NCBI GenBank assembly: GCA_035299025.1
Contig: DATGXK010000001.1
Coordinates: 1 to 64,000, forward strand
Source: Leadbetterella sp035299025
GTDB taxonomy: Bacteria; Bacteroidota; Bacteroidia; Cytophagales; Spirosomataceae
Reading direction: 5' to 3'
DNA length: 64,000 nt
Shown here: positions 8,304 to 17,650 of the stretch, piece after piece
Layout of the letters: each line of letters starts with the position of its first letter
Position numbering within the stretch: the first letter of the stretch is position 1
Translations under genes and position numbers: made by a program
The notes under the pieces: generated by a model
The model's database searches: none
What the model was told of the DNA's origin: nothing
Seen by the model: the letters and a program-made list of their open reading frames with translations, nothing else

Positions 8304-10025
8304 TCATTTCCAAACAATAATATCATTTAAAATCAGATAATCCATATCGGCATGGGCAAACGAACGAACGGCATCTTGTGGAGTGCAGACGATTGGTTCA
8401 CCTTTGATATTGAAAGAAGTATTAATCAAAACAGGGTAGCCGCTCAAAGTCTCAAAAGTTTTCAAGAGTTTTTGCATCGGAGCATTTTCTTTTTCATTCA
8501 CGGTCTGAATTCGCACTGTGCTGTCAACGTGCGTCAACGATGGCATAATACTGCGGTATTTTTCTCGGACATTATACACCAACAACATATACGGATTTGG
8601 GTAATCATGGTCGAAAAATGTACCACAGTCTTCTTCGGTCACGATGGCTGCAAAAGGACGAAAAGCTTCTCGGAATTTAACTCGTTTATTTAGAATATCT
8701 TTCATATCCTTATCCATCGGATTTGCCAAAATACTCCGATTTCCTAAAGCCCTCGGTCCAAATTCCATTCTGCCCTGAAACCACGCAACAATCTTATTTT
8801 GCATCAATTTTTCGGCAGTAAAGCCATAAATTTCATCTCCTGCAATTCGGTAAGGAAGCTCAGCTTCTTCGATGGCTTTCAGACACGTTGCATTGTCATA
8901 TTCGGGCCCTAAAAATGCTGTTTCTTGAACTTTTCTTGGTTGATTTAATTTTTGATGATTGAGCAATAACGCCGCACCAATAGCCGTACCAGAATCGCCT
9001 GCGGCAGGTTGTATAAAAATATCTTTAAATAAGCCCGATTTGGCAATAATGCCATTGGTAACGCTATTGAGAGCAACCCCGCCAGCCATGCACAAATTAT
9101 CACTTTTTGTTATTTTTTTGAGGTGTTTTGTCATGTGCATCACCACATCTTCCACAATATGCTGTGCTGCTGCGGCTACCTCTAATTCGTGTTCTGTCCA
9201 GCCTTTACCTTCTTTTTTTGATTCACCAAAAAGCTTCGTAAACTTCTCACTCACGCCCGATTTTCGGGTATAATGATAAGAGAAATAGCTCATGTCAAAG
9301 TCAAATCCACCATTTTCTTTCAAGCGAAAAAGTTTTTTCATTTGCTCATAAACTTTTCCATCAGGATTACCATAGGATGCCAAACCCATCATTTTCCCCG
9401 GCCCTTCGATGAGCTTAAAGCCTAAATGAATCGAAACTGCTTGGTAAAAAGCACCCAATGAGTAGGGTGTATTGACAGTCTGAATTTTACGAATACTATT
9501 GTTTTTTCCTTCGGCCAACAAAGTGGTAGCCCATTCGCCCGCACCATCAATGGTCAAGATGGCTGATTCCTCAAAAGGAGAAGGGAAAAACGCACTTGCC
9601 GCATGGCAAAGATGATGTTCTAAAAAGTGAAATTTGAACTTTGGATTTTGTGATTGAAAGTTTTCTTTGAGTTTTTTAGGAAGTTTATACATATCCAAAA
9701 GATAGTTCAACATTCCTAAATTTTCTTCTACTTCAAAACTCCGCTGCTCCTTTAAAAGCGTAGGCACTTTATCCCAAAATTTGAGTAAATAGACAGGTAT
9801 TTTTGATAAAGAAATGGTAGGATTCCAGAAAAAAGCTACGTGGTCGAGGTCATCAATGGTCAGGTTTTCGTATTCGAGACAAGCACGAATGGCAGTTTCA
9901 GGAAATCCACCTGCATGTTTTTTTCGATTGAGCCTTTCCTCTTCAACAGCAAAAGCAATCTCGTTATTGATTAGTAGAGCCGCTGCCGAATCGTGTCCGT
10001 AGCTATTAAAGCCTATTATTTTCAT
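8304..10025 (-). CDS. Carbamoyltransferase (NodU/CmcH/TobZ family)
   Basis: A 573-residue protein matching the full length of the O-carbamoyltransferase family. The N-terminal Kae1-like domain begins IIGFNSYGHDSAAAL and carries EHHLCHAASAFFPSPF near residue 140, with TIDGAGEWATT after it; GDSGTAIGAALLL lies near 345. The C-terminal YrdC-like part has WFQGRMEFGPRALGNRS and FRPFAA. Members move a carbamoyl group from carbamoyl phosphate, via carbamoyladenylate, onto a hydroxyl of a sugar or natural product. It starts two bases after the TMTC-like gene ends, so the two form an operon. Probably modifies a surface glycan or glycolipid (inference). Confidence 0.85.
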   Translation of the reverse strand: MKIIGFNSYGHDSAAALLINNEIAFAVEEERLNRKKHAGGFPETAIRACLEYENLTIDDLDHVAFFWNPTISLSKIPVYLLKFWDKVPTLLKEQRSFEVEENLGMLNYLLDMYKLPKKLKENFQSQNPKFKFHFLEHHLCHAASAFFPSPFEESAILTIDGAGEWATTLLAEGKNNSIRKIQTVNTPYSLGAFYQAVSIHLGFKLIEGPGKMMGLASYGNPDGKVYEQMKKLFRLKENGGFDFDMSYFSYHYTRKSGVSEKFTKLFGESKKEGKGWTEHELEVAAAAQHIVEDVVMHMTKHLKKITKSDNLCMAGGVALNSVTNGIIAKSGLFKDIFIQPAAGDSGTAIGAALLLNHQKLNQPRKVQETAFLGPEYDNATCLKAIEEAELPYRIAGDEIYGFTAEKLMQNKIVAWFQGRMEFGPRALGNRSILANPMDKDMKDILNKRVKFREAFRPFAAIVTEEDCGTFFDHDYPNPYMLLVYNVREKYRSIMPSLTHVDSTVRIQTVNEKENAPMQKLLKTFETLSGYPVLINTSFNIKGEPIVCTPQDAVRSFAHADMDYLILNDIIVWK

Positions 10026-10027
10026 AG

Positions 10028-11959
10028 TTATTTACTCAAACTTCTTTTAGCCTCAGCCAAATTGCCCTTCAATAATTCATTGGTTGGATTAATTCTCAAA
10101 CCTTTATTACCTGTTTCTATAGCTTTTTGCCATTCACCAAGACGGTTATAAGCGGCACATATATTATTATATGCCAAGTCATAATTGGGTTTAAAAGTCA
10201 GAGCCAGCTCTGCGGCCTCAATGCACCTTTTAAAATCACCTGCATTATAATACTGCAAGCTCAGATCCACATAATTTTCAGCGGAAGGTATCTTACCTAT
10301 AAGTTGAACAGTTTCAATTACGCTTGTAGCTTGTAGAACAGGTACAACTTTTTGAGCCATATTCAGTAAATTCTGATGTTTTGGACTTATAATCAAACCT
10401 TTTTCAATCAAATTTTTAGCCTCCTCTAATCTGCCTCTATTTATCAAAAAATCAGCATAAAAACTATAAGCATCAGGCAATAACTTATCTAATTCCAACC
10501 CTTTCTTAAAGTTAACTTCCGCATTTGTAAAATCACCCAAAGCGGCATTGGCAATCGCAAGATTAATATAGCCATTGGCATAGCCTGGCCATGAGAAAAT
10601 TGTCTTTTCGTAACATTTTATGGCATTGAGATAATCACCCTTGGCCATCAATGCCAGACCATAATTCATCCATCCTCTCGGATTGTTTGGGGCATTTATT
10701 GTGCAATCTCTCCATAAACTTTCTTCGGTTTTCCAAACCTCATTTCTTTGGTAGGTTCCGTAGCCATGTATTCCCAAAAATAGGCCACCACATACTAGAA
10801 AAACCCATTTTGTGGATTCTCTTTCAATCTTTTGAATGCCATTTCTTAGCAAAGTAGCAGATGAAATAAACAAACCAATATAAGGGAAAAATGGGCGGTG
10901 ATCATTAAGAACCTCAGAAAATGGAAAAATACTTGAAGTAGGTAACAATGCAATAAAAAACCAAAGAATGCCAAAGGCAATTGGAGCAGTTTTACGTTTT
11001 TCAGAAACAAAAACAGCAGTATACAACAACACTGCAACAAAAAGTATCCCAGCCCAAACCCTGTCATCTCTATAGTTTGGAATAAGAACCCAATCTGTAT
11101 CTACAGCTAAGTTTGTAGGTAAGATAAAATTATTAAAATAATGGAAGTACACAAAAGGTTGTGTAAATAAATATCGCCAACGTTCAACACTACCTGATTG
11201 CCAAGTATTTGGTGTTAACATCCTCGAAACTTGAAATACGAGCAAAAACAAAATTAGAGGAATCAAAACCGATTTCAACGCAACGAATACTCTACTAGAT
11301 TTTGAAAAACATTCTGACAAAGATAGTTTTTCCTCAAAAAATAATTTATACATCAAAATTAATGGCACAAACATAATAGTCGGTTCTTTTACGAAAAAAC
11401 CTAACAGAGAGGGAATGAAATATAAGTGTAACCGACGGGACTTCGGAACATAAATATAAAATATAAACGACAGAACAACCATCAATGTTGAAAAGGAATC
11501 TGAACGAGCTATTATATAATTAATGGTTTCTGCGTTGGCCGTATGTAATAAAAACCAAGCAGTTGTAAATAGAGCGATAGCTCGATTATTTTGACTTTCA
11601 TAACTAATGTTTAGCAGGTGGCTGAACAATAAATAACACATAACGCCCAATGTTATGAAAGAAATAAATATAGATACGTGAAATAGGAATGGTTCTGGTT
11701 CTGACTTTCCAGCCAAATAAAAATCTATTGCATTGAGGGTAGTTAGTCCAGGGCGGTAGGCTTGATTAGCTGGTAAAACACTTGTAGTGCTTGCATCTTT
11801 AAAAAAATTTGGTATGTTTTGTAGTTCTCTGATATATAGATTATTTTTAATCGTATGGATATCATCGAAGTGAAAGTCGTTATTGAAGTGATTGCTGTAA
11901 ACAACTAGTGTGCAGATTAAAATAATTGCCAATATAAACCAATTTGAAAATTTAGTCAT
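10028..11959 (-). CDS. TMTC-like GT-C membrane protein with TPR repeats
   Basis: A 643-residue protein from the ATG at 11957-11959; the frame is open to a TTG 24 bases earlier, but the ATG leads straight into the first membrane segment. About nine hydrophobic segments span residues 8-400, with the acidic pair FHFDDIHTI near 35 after the first, as in GT-C glycosyltransferases of the TMTC/DUF1736 type. The C-terminal 220 residues are TPR motifs (WMNYGLALMAKGDYLNAIKC, AYNRLGEWQKAIE). In eukaryotic TMTCs this architecture moves mannose onto secreted proteins. Here a lipid-linked sugar donor and an extracytoplasmic acceptor are plausible but unproven. In operon with the carbamoyltransferase. Confidence 0.75.
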   Translation of the reverse strand: MTKFSNWFILAIILICTLVVYSNHFNNDFHFDDIHTIKNNLYIRELQNIPNFFKDASTTSVLPANQAYRPGLTTLNAIDFYLAGKSEPEPFLFHVSIFISFITLGVMCYLLFSHLLNISYESQNNRAIALFTTAWFLLHTANAETINYIIARSDSFSTLMVVLSFIFYIYVPKSRRLHLYFIPSLLGFFVKEPTIMFVPLILMYKLFFEEKLSLSECFSKSSRVFVALKSVLIPLILFLLVFQVSRMLTPNTWQSGSVERWRYLFTQPFVYFHYFNNFILPTNLAVDTDWVLIPNYRDDRVWAGILFVAVLLYTAVFVSEKRKTAPIAFGILWFFIALLPTSSIFPFSEVLNDHRPFFPYIGLFISSATLLRNGIQKIERESTKWVFLVCGGLFLGIHGYGTYQRNEVWKTEESLWRDCTINAPNNPRGWMNYGLALMAKGDYLNAIKCYEKTIFSWPGYANGYINLAIANAALGDFTNAEVNFKKGLELDKLLPDAYSFYADFLINRGRLEEAKNLIEKGLIISPKHQNLLNMAQKVVPVLQATSVIETVQLIGKIPSAENYVDLSLQYYNAGDFKRCIEAAELALTFKPNYDLAYNNICAAYNRLGEWQKAIETGNKGLRINPTNELLKGNLAEAKRSLSK

Positions 11960-12326
11960 ATGTCGCCTGTAAAAGTAAGTCAATTTAAGTTACAAATTTA
12001 ATAGAAAAATTAGGTTGAGCAAGCGGAGATTTAGGAGGATACTTCTCCTACAAACAAGTTACCATAATCAATTAAATAATTAAAGAGCACTTAAATAAAT
12101 AACAGCAATAAATAAATACCCATTGAGGTTCTCGAGTTTAGGGAATCCAATTCCCTGGAAACAAAAAAACAGTCCGCAAAGCTGCAGTATTTGTTTCTGA
12201 AGATTTATTGAAAATTTATCAACTCAAAAAAATCATTTATTCGGAATTTAAAACAATGCAAGAGTATTAAATTATAGGTATAATGTTCAGATTCGACCTG
12301 AAAGAGACGAATGGCTGCTCATAGAT
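11960..12326. other. Intergenic stretch without a gene
   Basis: About 370 AT-rich bases between the TMTC-like gene's upstream side and the end of the hybrid kinase gene. A small hairpin (AGGGAA 12140-12145, TTCCCT 12151-12156) is present without a T tract. It should hold the promoter of the minus-strand TMTC/carbamoyltransferase operon, but no convincing element was found. Confidence 0.5.
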
Positions 12327-15119
12327 TTAATTGTCATTTTTCTCCCGATATTCCGAAGGCGAAACCCCATAACTTTCCTGAAAAACCTTGGAGAAATAAC
12401 TCAGACTGTCGAAACCAACTTGGTAGGCTATCTCTGATATGGTGCCGGTGTTTTGGCTCAGCAATTGTGCTGCTTTATGTAGGCGATGGTTACGGATAAA
12501 CTCCACAATGGTTTGGTTGCACAGGGCTTTTATTTTGCGGCGAAGTTGGGTGGTGCTTAGGGTCATCTCCTCCGCTAAATTCTCTATCCCAAAGCCAGAT
12601 TCAGAGACTCTTGAATCTAAGATGGCGTTCAATTTATGTATAAACTGGTCGTCTAACGTTCTGGTCTTCGCCTCTGCTTGTGTTTTCAAATCCTCAAATG
12701 GAATCGAATACCGTTCACGTAATTTTTCCCGGTTGACCAACAAATTCCTTACTCTTACCTCTATTTCCTTGGCATTGAATGGTTTGGTGAGGTAATCGTC
12801 GGCACCTAGTTCCAGCCCTTCTATCCTACTGTCCAGGTCGGCCTTGGCAGTGAGCATTACTATGGGTATATGGCTTGTTTTCTCGTCAGATTTTAGCGTT
12901 TTACAAAATTCTAAACCGTCCATTTCGGGCATCATGAGGTCACTTATTACTAGATCTGGCAGCAGGTCCATGGATTTTTGTACACCCTCTTTGCCATTTG
13001 TAGCCTCCAAAATTCTAAATTCGCTCTCAAAAATACTTTTCAAATACAATCTAATATCCTCATTATCTTCTACTATGAGCAAGATTTTCTCGTTATCACC
13101 CACTGTTTGGTGAGCTTCTAGTACCTCTGTCTTTTTAGGGTTTGAAATAAACAAGCCGCTTTTTTGCTCCGCATCATTACTGATAAAATCCTTCCAAGTA
13201 AGAGCATCTATGGGTAGCTCCACCTTGAAAGTCGTTCCTAATTCCTTTTTGCTCTCCACACTTATTTTCCCATGAAGCACCTCCACCAGTTCTTTCACCA
13301 AAGCTAAGCCGATGCCAGTACCTTCGAAACTTCGGTTCTGGGCATCATCCGCTTGATAATATCTGTCATAGATTTTACTCAATTGTTGCTCGTCAATGCC
13401 TATTCCTGTGTCACTTACCTCGAGGGTCAGTGTTTTTTTAGAGGTGTCAAAAAACTTTCTGAAACTAACGGTTCCTCCCGCAGGCGTAAACTTGAAGGCG
13501 TTGGAGAGTAAATTGCTCACAATTTTCTCCAATTTATCCCTGTCCACGTAGCCATACGTTTCGGTTTTGCTGAAAGACCATTGAAAATTTATACCTCTAC
13601 TCTCGGCCAACGAACTATAAGAACCTATCAAGGTTCGGAGATATTCTGTAATATTTTGCTTGGCAATTTCGGGTTTCATTTGCCCGGCTTCTAGCTTACT
13701 GATGTCCAATATCTGATTGACAAGTGTAAGGAGCCTGTCGGTATTGCGTTGGATAAGCGGAATCGCTTTGTCGCTTGGATATTTTTCTGCTAATTGCTGA
13801 AATGGCCCAGTGATGAGGGTCAGAGGTGTACGAATCTCGTGGGAAATGTTGGTAAAAAAAGTAGTCTTGAGGTTATCGAGCTCTTTCAGCTTGTTGTTTT
13901 GCTCAATATTGAACTTCAACTGCCGCTCCGTCAAAGCTTTATTTACCTCGGTATTTCTAAAAATCCTTCCCAAAAAGAATACAAAAAACACAAACTCTCC
14001 CAAAAAGAAATAGTAAGACAGCGTGTAGATGGGCTGTATCTCAAGCCAACCCAACAGCCTCACGTACAAAAGAAATGTACTCATTAGGCCCAAAATAAAG
14101 AGTATGCTGTAATACCGAGCAAATCTTATATTCTTGACCAAAAAGTAAACATTGATAAGAATGTAGTAAAATGCACTAAAAACCAGGCCGTATGCTCCTA
14201 TTTTGAGCCAATACCATTGGTAGTCAAAGAAAACTATGGTATTTATAAAAACATTGAAAATCACAAGTCCGGCTACTGTGTAAAGATGTATCTTGGAGAG
14301 TTTGTGGACTAAAAACGCCGCCACAATGAAAAGCCCAGCCCCTAATGTACCGGAATTGTAGAACAGAAAATCGACTTTCTTTGCTATATCCGGATCGTCC
14401 GTGAAAAGCGGCCCGGCGATATTGAGGAAGCCCCAATAATTGAAAGTCCGAATGAGCGTATAGAGCGAAAACAACCTAAAAGACAAGTCTTTGACCACAA
14501 AAAAACTGAGGACCAAAACCAAAAACAAGCGAAAAAACATCAAACCATTCAAAAATCCTTGACTGGAGTAGTCGTTCATCCGGAAATGGGTAAACGCCTC
14601 CTTGGTGTAAAGCCGCAGCTGTCCATAGTGTCCACGTCTGCTGTCGAGCCTTATGTAAATGGTCTTAGCCTCACCCGGCAATAGTTTAAAAACCAGCCGA
14701 GGGTCTTGGTCTACAAATTTCTTATCTCGCTCTTTGGTAATGATTTTTTGTTGAAAATGCGTAAGTTCTTTCATATCAGCAGTTGCCGAAATGTAAAAAT
14801 CGAGCTGTTCAACGAGAGGATTTGACCAAAGTAAATAAAACTCCTCGGTGATAACGTTTTTATTGTTCAATTGAACACGAACCCAGAAGGTGTGGTCGGA
14901 ATACGGAAAAAGAAAATGGTCCTTGCAATTTTTCAAAAATGGCTGAGTAATAACCTGCGGCAGAGTTAAACTCCTGCTGGAATCCTCTAGAATTTCTATT
15001 TTATTCGAAATATTGAAGGGAAACTTTGAGGTACTATCAATAGTAAGCTCTTGAGCAGAAACAGAAAATACAAGAAAAAAGAGAACAGCGAAATTCAGTA
15101 AAGTTTTTTGGGTTTTCAT
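12327..15119 (-). CDS. Hybrid histidine kinase with AraC output domain
   Basis: 930 residues from the ATG at 15117-15119; the longer TTG start at 15185 lies upstream of the predicted promoter and is rejected. A signal peptide (1-23, VFSVSAQ) precedes a periplasmic 7TMR-DISM sensor domain (about 25-165) and seven membrane segments (about 180-380). Then come the kinase core (phospho-His427 in SHEIRTP, NLLSNAFKFTP, DTGIGI, GTGIGLAL), a receiver domain (phospho-Asp727 in SDLMMPEMDG, TKPF) and a C-terminal AraC HTH (ISEIAYQVGF, SKVFQESYGVSP). A complete one-protein two-component system sensing an external or membrane ligand. The target is unknown; neighbours are unrelated by function. Confidence 0.9.
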   Translation of the reverse strand: MKTQKTLLNFAVLFFLVFSVSAQELTIDSTSKFPFNISNKIEILEDSSRSLTLPQVITQPFLKNCKDHFLFPYSDHTFWVRVQLNNKNVITEEFYLLWSNPLVEQLDFYISATADMKELTHFQQKIITKERDKKFVDQDPRLVFKLLPGEAKTIYIRLDSRRGHYGQLRLYTKEAFTHFRMNDYSSQGFLNGLMFFRLFLVLVLSFFVVKDLSFRLFSLYTLIRTFNYWGFLNIAGPLFTDDPDIAKKVDFLFYNSGTLGAGLFIVAAFLVHKLSKIHLYTVAGLVIFNVFINTIVFFDYQWYWLKIGAYGLVFSAFYYILINVYFLVKNIRFARYYSILFILGLMSTFLLYVRLLGWLEIQPIYTLSYYFFLGEFVFFVFFLGRIFRNTEVNKALTERQLKFNIEQNNKLKELDNLKTTFFTNISHEIRTPLTLITGPFQQLAEKYPSDKAIPLIQRNTDRLLTLVNQILDISKLEAGQMKPEIAKQNITEYLRTLIGSYSSLAESRGINFQWSFSKTETYGYVDRDKLEKIVSNLLSNAFKFTPAGGTVSFRKFFDTSKKTLTLEVSDTGIGIDEQQLSKIYDRYYQADDAQNRSFEGTGIGLALVKELVEVLHGKISVESKKELGTTFKVELPIDALTWKDFISNDAEQKSGLFISNPKKTEVLEAHQTVGDNEKILLIVEDNEDIRLYLKSIFESEFRILEATNGKEGVQKSMDLLPDLVISDLMMPEMDGLEFCKTLKSDEKTSHIPIVMLTAKADLDSRIEGLELGADDYLTKPFNAKEIEVRVRNLLVNREKLRERYSIPFEDLKTQAEAKTRTLDDQFIHKLNAILDSRVSESGFGIENLAEEMTLSTTQLRRKIKALCNQTIVEFIRNHRLHKAAQLLSQNTGTISEIAYQVGFDSLSYFSKVFQESYGVSPSEYREKNDN

Positions 15120-15144
15120 GGTTGGTGCATCAAAGCTTAGCTGG

Positions 15145-15177
15145 CAAATATAAGGCAAACAAATTAATTTTCTCAAA
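15145..15177 (-). promoter_or_regulatory. Promoter of the hybrid kinase gene
   Basis: On the minus strand, TTTG (15174-15177), a 21-base spacer and TATATTTG (15145-15152) match the Bacteroidota sigma-factor consensus. The predicted transcription start near 15139 gives a leader of about 20 bases before the ATG at 15119 and excludes the upstream TTG. Confidence 0.6.
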
Positions 15178-15559
15178 CTGAACAAGATTTGGAGGTTTAG
15201 GACAAATTAAAATCCAATGTAAGAAACCCAAATACAGGACTTTAAAGCGTTTTTAAACCTTTGTAACTCATACATGTTTGCTAAGAATTTTTAACCCTTT
15301 AAAAGTTGTTTTCAAAAGATTGCGAACAGCATGGAAACCACAAATACGGCCTATAAGTATAAGTTTTGGCCAGTAATAAAACCACAGGATCAATACCTAA
15401 ATTTTTCGTTCTAAGGCATTTCATATTCTAAGGATTATTTCCTAGCTTCGTATTTCAAAAGGCCACACGGTCCTCATTTTTAAACTTTTTAACCGACAAC
15501 AAATGCTAACCCACGGATATAATGCTAATAATCAAATAATTAAAAAAAAATCAATACTT
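15178..15559. other. Intergenic stretch without a gene
   Basis: About 380 AT-rich bases between the kinase promoter and the first palindrome of the cassette-like block. No open frame or RNA gene recognised. This is where a left junction of the mobile block would be expected. Confidence 0.5.
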
Positions 15560-15623
15560 GCAGACAATTGAGATATTTGTCTACCTCTAAAAAATAGGTA
15601 GACAAATATGCTCGTTATAGGGC
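15560..15623 (+). repeat. attC-like palindrome before the ParA gene (site 0)
   Basis: A perfect 14-base inverted repeat, ATATTTGTCTACCT (15573-15586) and its complement (15596-15609), encloses a 9-base loop. The stem continues outward as GAG/CTC past a single unpaired G (15610), a bulge reminiscent of the extrahelical bases of integron attC sites. It ends in GTTATAGGGC (15614-15623), the exact complement of GCCCTATAAC that opens sites A and B. It could instead be an operator for the ParA gene, whose ATG is 37 bases further on. Confidence 0.5.
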
Positions 15624-15659
15624 ATTTAAATGACAGAGAACAAAACAACAGACATATAG

Positions 15660-16790
15660 ATGAAAATAATTTCAGTATTCAACAATAAAGGTGGGGTTGG
15701 AAAATCAACCTTAACCTATCATTTGGGAAACACATTAGCGGAACTTGGACATCGAGTTTTAATGGTCGACCTAGACCCTCAATGTAATCTAACAATATGT
15801 GCAATGATGGAAGAAAACCTGCACGAAATTTGGGAAGCAGAAGACAGCTTTATTGACGATTACGAAAGAGCTTTTGGACAGAACCCTCAAATAGTCAATT
15901 CTCCAAGGAGTATCCATTTTATACTTAAACCGACTGAGGATGGTATTAGTGAGCCTGCAAATTTGCCACCAGCATTTTCTATAGGTGCTAATATTGACCT
16001 TCTTCCAGGGCGACTTTCGTTACACAAGTTTGAAAATAAGATTGCAGAAAGATGGAGCGGTGTCTATCAGGGAGACAATTTAGCAATAAGAACAGTAACA
16101 AATATTAGAAATATCTGCAAGCAATACGCTGATTTGAATAATTATGAATACGTATTGATAGACACTTCTCCAAGCCTAGGAATATTGAATAAAGTAATTA
16201 TGTCTACTGTTGACGGCTTTTTCATTCCAGCACAACCTGACATGTTTAGTTTGTATGGAATTCGAAATATTGGAAATGCTTTGCAGTTATGGCAACGAGA
16301 ATTCCTATCTATTTATTCTTTGATTTCTGAAGAGAAGCGAGCCAAATTCCCATTGAATTTTGTTCAGTTTTTGGGATACACTATTTATAACGCAAAAAAA
16401 TACACAAGAGACAGTGAGCCATTTAATGAATATAATTTGGCTCAAGCACATTATCAATATGTAAGTAGAATTCCTGAAACAATACTACAGTTTATTCAGG
16501 AAAGCAATAGAACACAAGTGTCATCTGAACTAATAGCTATACCAATAGGTGGTGATTCAATTATACACTCCCACAATACCTTCCCTGCAATGGCACAAGC
16601 TTTAAAATGTCCTATGTGGAGAGTGCCAGAAGTTTATGCATCATTACGAAGAAACAATCCTGATTATTTGGCCTTATTAAACCAAAATGGGTTTGAATAC
16701 AATCAAGGTAATAATGGTAGATTATTAGAGATAGGTGAAAAATACAGAGTATTCACAAACGATTTAATAACTAGGATAAATTCGCTATGA
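15660..16790 (+). CDS. ParA/MinD-like ATPase paired with an alarmone synthetase
   Basis: 376 residues. Deviant Walker A KGGVGKST (10-17), the ParA motif MVDLDPQCN (about 38-46) and Walker B YVLIDTSPSLG (about 165-175) show a complete, dimerising ParA-type ATPase. The protein is about 100 residues longer than plasmid ParA, with an unrecognised C-terminal part (MWRVPEVYASLRR near 325). No ParB or centromere-like repeat accompanies it; instead its stop overlaps the RelA/SpoT gene as ATGA, so the two are co-translated. It may be the sensor, antitoxin or localiser of the synthetase; partition of DNA is less likely. The gene starts 37 bases after an attC-like palindrome. Confidence 0.85.
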   Translation: MKIISVFNNKGGVGKSTLTYHLGNTLAELGHRVLMVDLDPQCNLTICAMMEENLHEIWEAEDSFIDDYERAFGQNPQIVNSPRSIHFILKPTEDGISEPANLPPAFSIGANIDLLPGRLSLHKFENKIAERWSGVYQGDNLAIRTVTNIRNICKQYADLNNYEYVLIDTSPSLGILNKVIMSTVDGFFIPAQPDMFSLYGIRNIGNALQLWQREFLSIYSLISEEKRAKFPLNFVQFLGYTIYNAKKYTRDSEPFNEYNLAQAHYQYVSRIPETILQFIQESNRTQVSSELIAIPIGGDSIIHSHNTFPAMAQALKCPMWRVPEVYASLRRNNPDYLALLNQNGFEYNQGNNGRLLEIGEKYRVFTNDLITRINSL

Positions 16791-17485
16791 GTGACTTAAA
16801 CGAACACATCGATTCAGTTGTTGCATACTATAGTGAGAACCTTCACCGATTTCAACAATTTCAGGCATCGGTAGAAATGTTTTTTGTAAAACATCCTGCA
16901 TTAAATGCTAAACCATTACCAGTTATACATTCTTTAAAAACAAGAATCAAAGACCCAAGTCATTTAAAAGATAAAATAGAAAGGAAATTTAAAAAGGGAA
17001 AAGAGATAACGAAGGAAAATTTGTTTATAGAAATTACAGACTTAATTGGCTTTAGAGTTTTGCATCTATATCAAGATCAGTTTCCATTAATACACGAACA
17101 GATTTTGATATATATAGCTGAAGGTGATTGGACGTTTGTTGAACCACCAAAAGCATATACATGGGATCCTGAATCTAAATTGATGTACGATAAATTGGGA
17201 ATAGCAAATGAGGTAAGAGAGACATTTTATACAAGTGTCCATTATGTTGTAAAACCAAACAATACAAATCCTAATCCTGTATGTTGTGAAATACAAGTAA
17301 GAACATTATTTGAAGAAATTTGGGGAGAAATAGACCACAGTATAAATTATCCCCATCCTACTGAAGACATAGCTTGCAAAGAACAATTAAGGGTTCTTTC
17401 TAAATTAGTTTCAACAGGAACTAGGTTAGCAGACTCAATATTTAGAACCCTTAATGACCATAATGAAAAGAAAAACGCCCTATAA
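16787..17485 (+). CDS. RelA/SpoT-domain nucleotide pyrophosphokinase
   Basis: 232 residues consisting of one RelA/SpoT synthetase domain with no hydrolase, TGS or ACT domain. Residues expected for activity are present: Arg53/Lys55 in LKTRIKD, Asp85 in TDLIGFR, the G-loop YTSVH (148-152) whose tyrosine stacks on the acceptor base, Glu168 in EIQVRT, and EIDHSINY (181-188). The family makes (p)ppGpp, (p)ppApp or pyrophosphorylated tRNA; toxic members act in toxin-antitoxin and anti-phage systems. It lacks a hydrolase and is co-translated with a ParA-like ATPase, so toxicity restrained or triggered by that partner is plausible. Its last codons run into the attC-like site A. Confidence 0.85.
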   Translation: MSDLNEHIDSVVAYYSENLHRFQQFQASVEMFFVKHPALNAKPLPVIHSLKTRIKDPSHLKDKIERKFKKGKEITKENLFIEITDLIGFRVLHLYQDQFPLIHEQILIYIAEGDWTFVEPPKAYTWDPESKLMYDKLGIANEVRETFYTSVHYVVKPNNTNPNPVCCEIQVRTLFEEIWGEIDHSINYPHPTEDIACKEQLRVLSKLVSTGTRLADSIFRTLNDHNEKKNAL

Positions 17486-17626
17486 CAGCGTGTTGCCTCA
17501 ATTGGCGGTAACGTGCAAAATTGAAGCTAGGTGCTCCTATCAAACTTTTGTGCAGGTTGACAGTGAAGTGCTCCGAAATCGCCAACTGCGGCAACACGCA
17601 AAACGTCACAGGGCATTTTAGAACAA
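17469..17626 (+). repeat. attC-like imperfect palindrome (site A)
   Basis: The left end AGAAAAACGCCCTATAACA (17469-17487) is identical to that of site B. Paired arms: GCCCT (17477-17481) with AGGGC (17610-17614); GCGTGTTGCC (17488-17497) with GGCAACACGC (17590-17599); TTGGCG (17502-17507) with CGCCAA (17580-17585). Small unpaired bulges lie between the arms and about 70 bases of less regular structure at the tip. The RelA/SpoT stop codon lies inside the left end, as is usual for a cassette gene and its attC. The core does not fit the canonical GTTRRRY box, so this is called attC-like only. Confidence 0.6.
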
Positions 17627-17650
17627 AAAGAGAAAATCAAATTGAAGACA

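Noticed and set aside
12138..12156. Hairpin AGGGAA/TTCCCT as a terminator
   Set aside because: No T tract on either strand and not directly after a stop codon.
15119..15185. Longer TTG start for the hybrid kinase
   Set aside because: It lies upstream of the predicted transcription start, and the ATG at 15119 begins a proper signal peptide.
15660..16790. Plasmid partition locus
   Set aside because: No ParB, no centromere-like iterons and no replication gene nearby; the partner is an alarmone synthetase.
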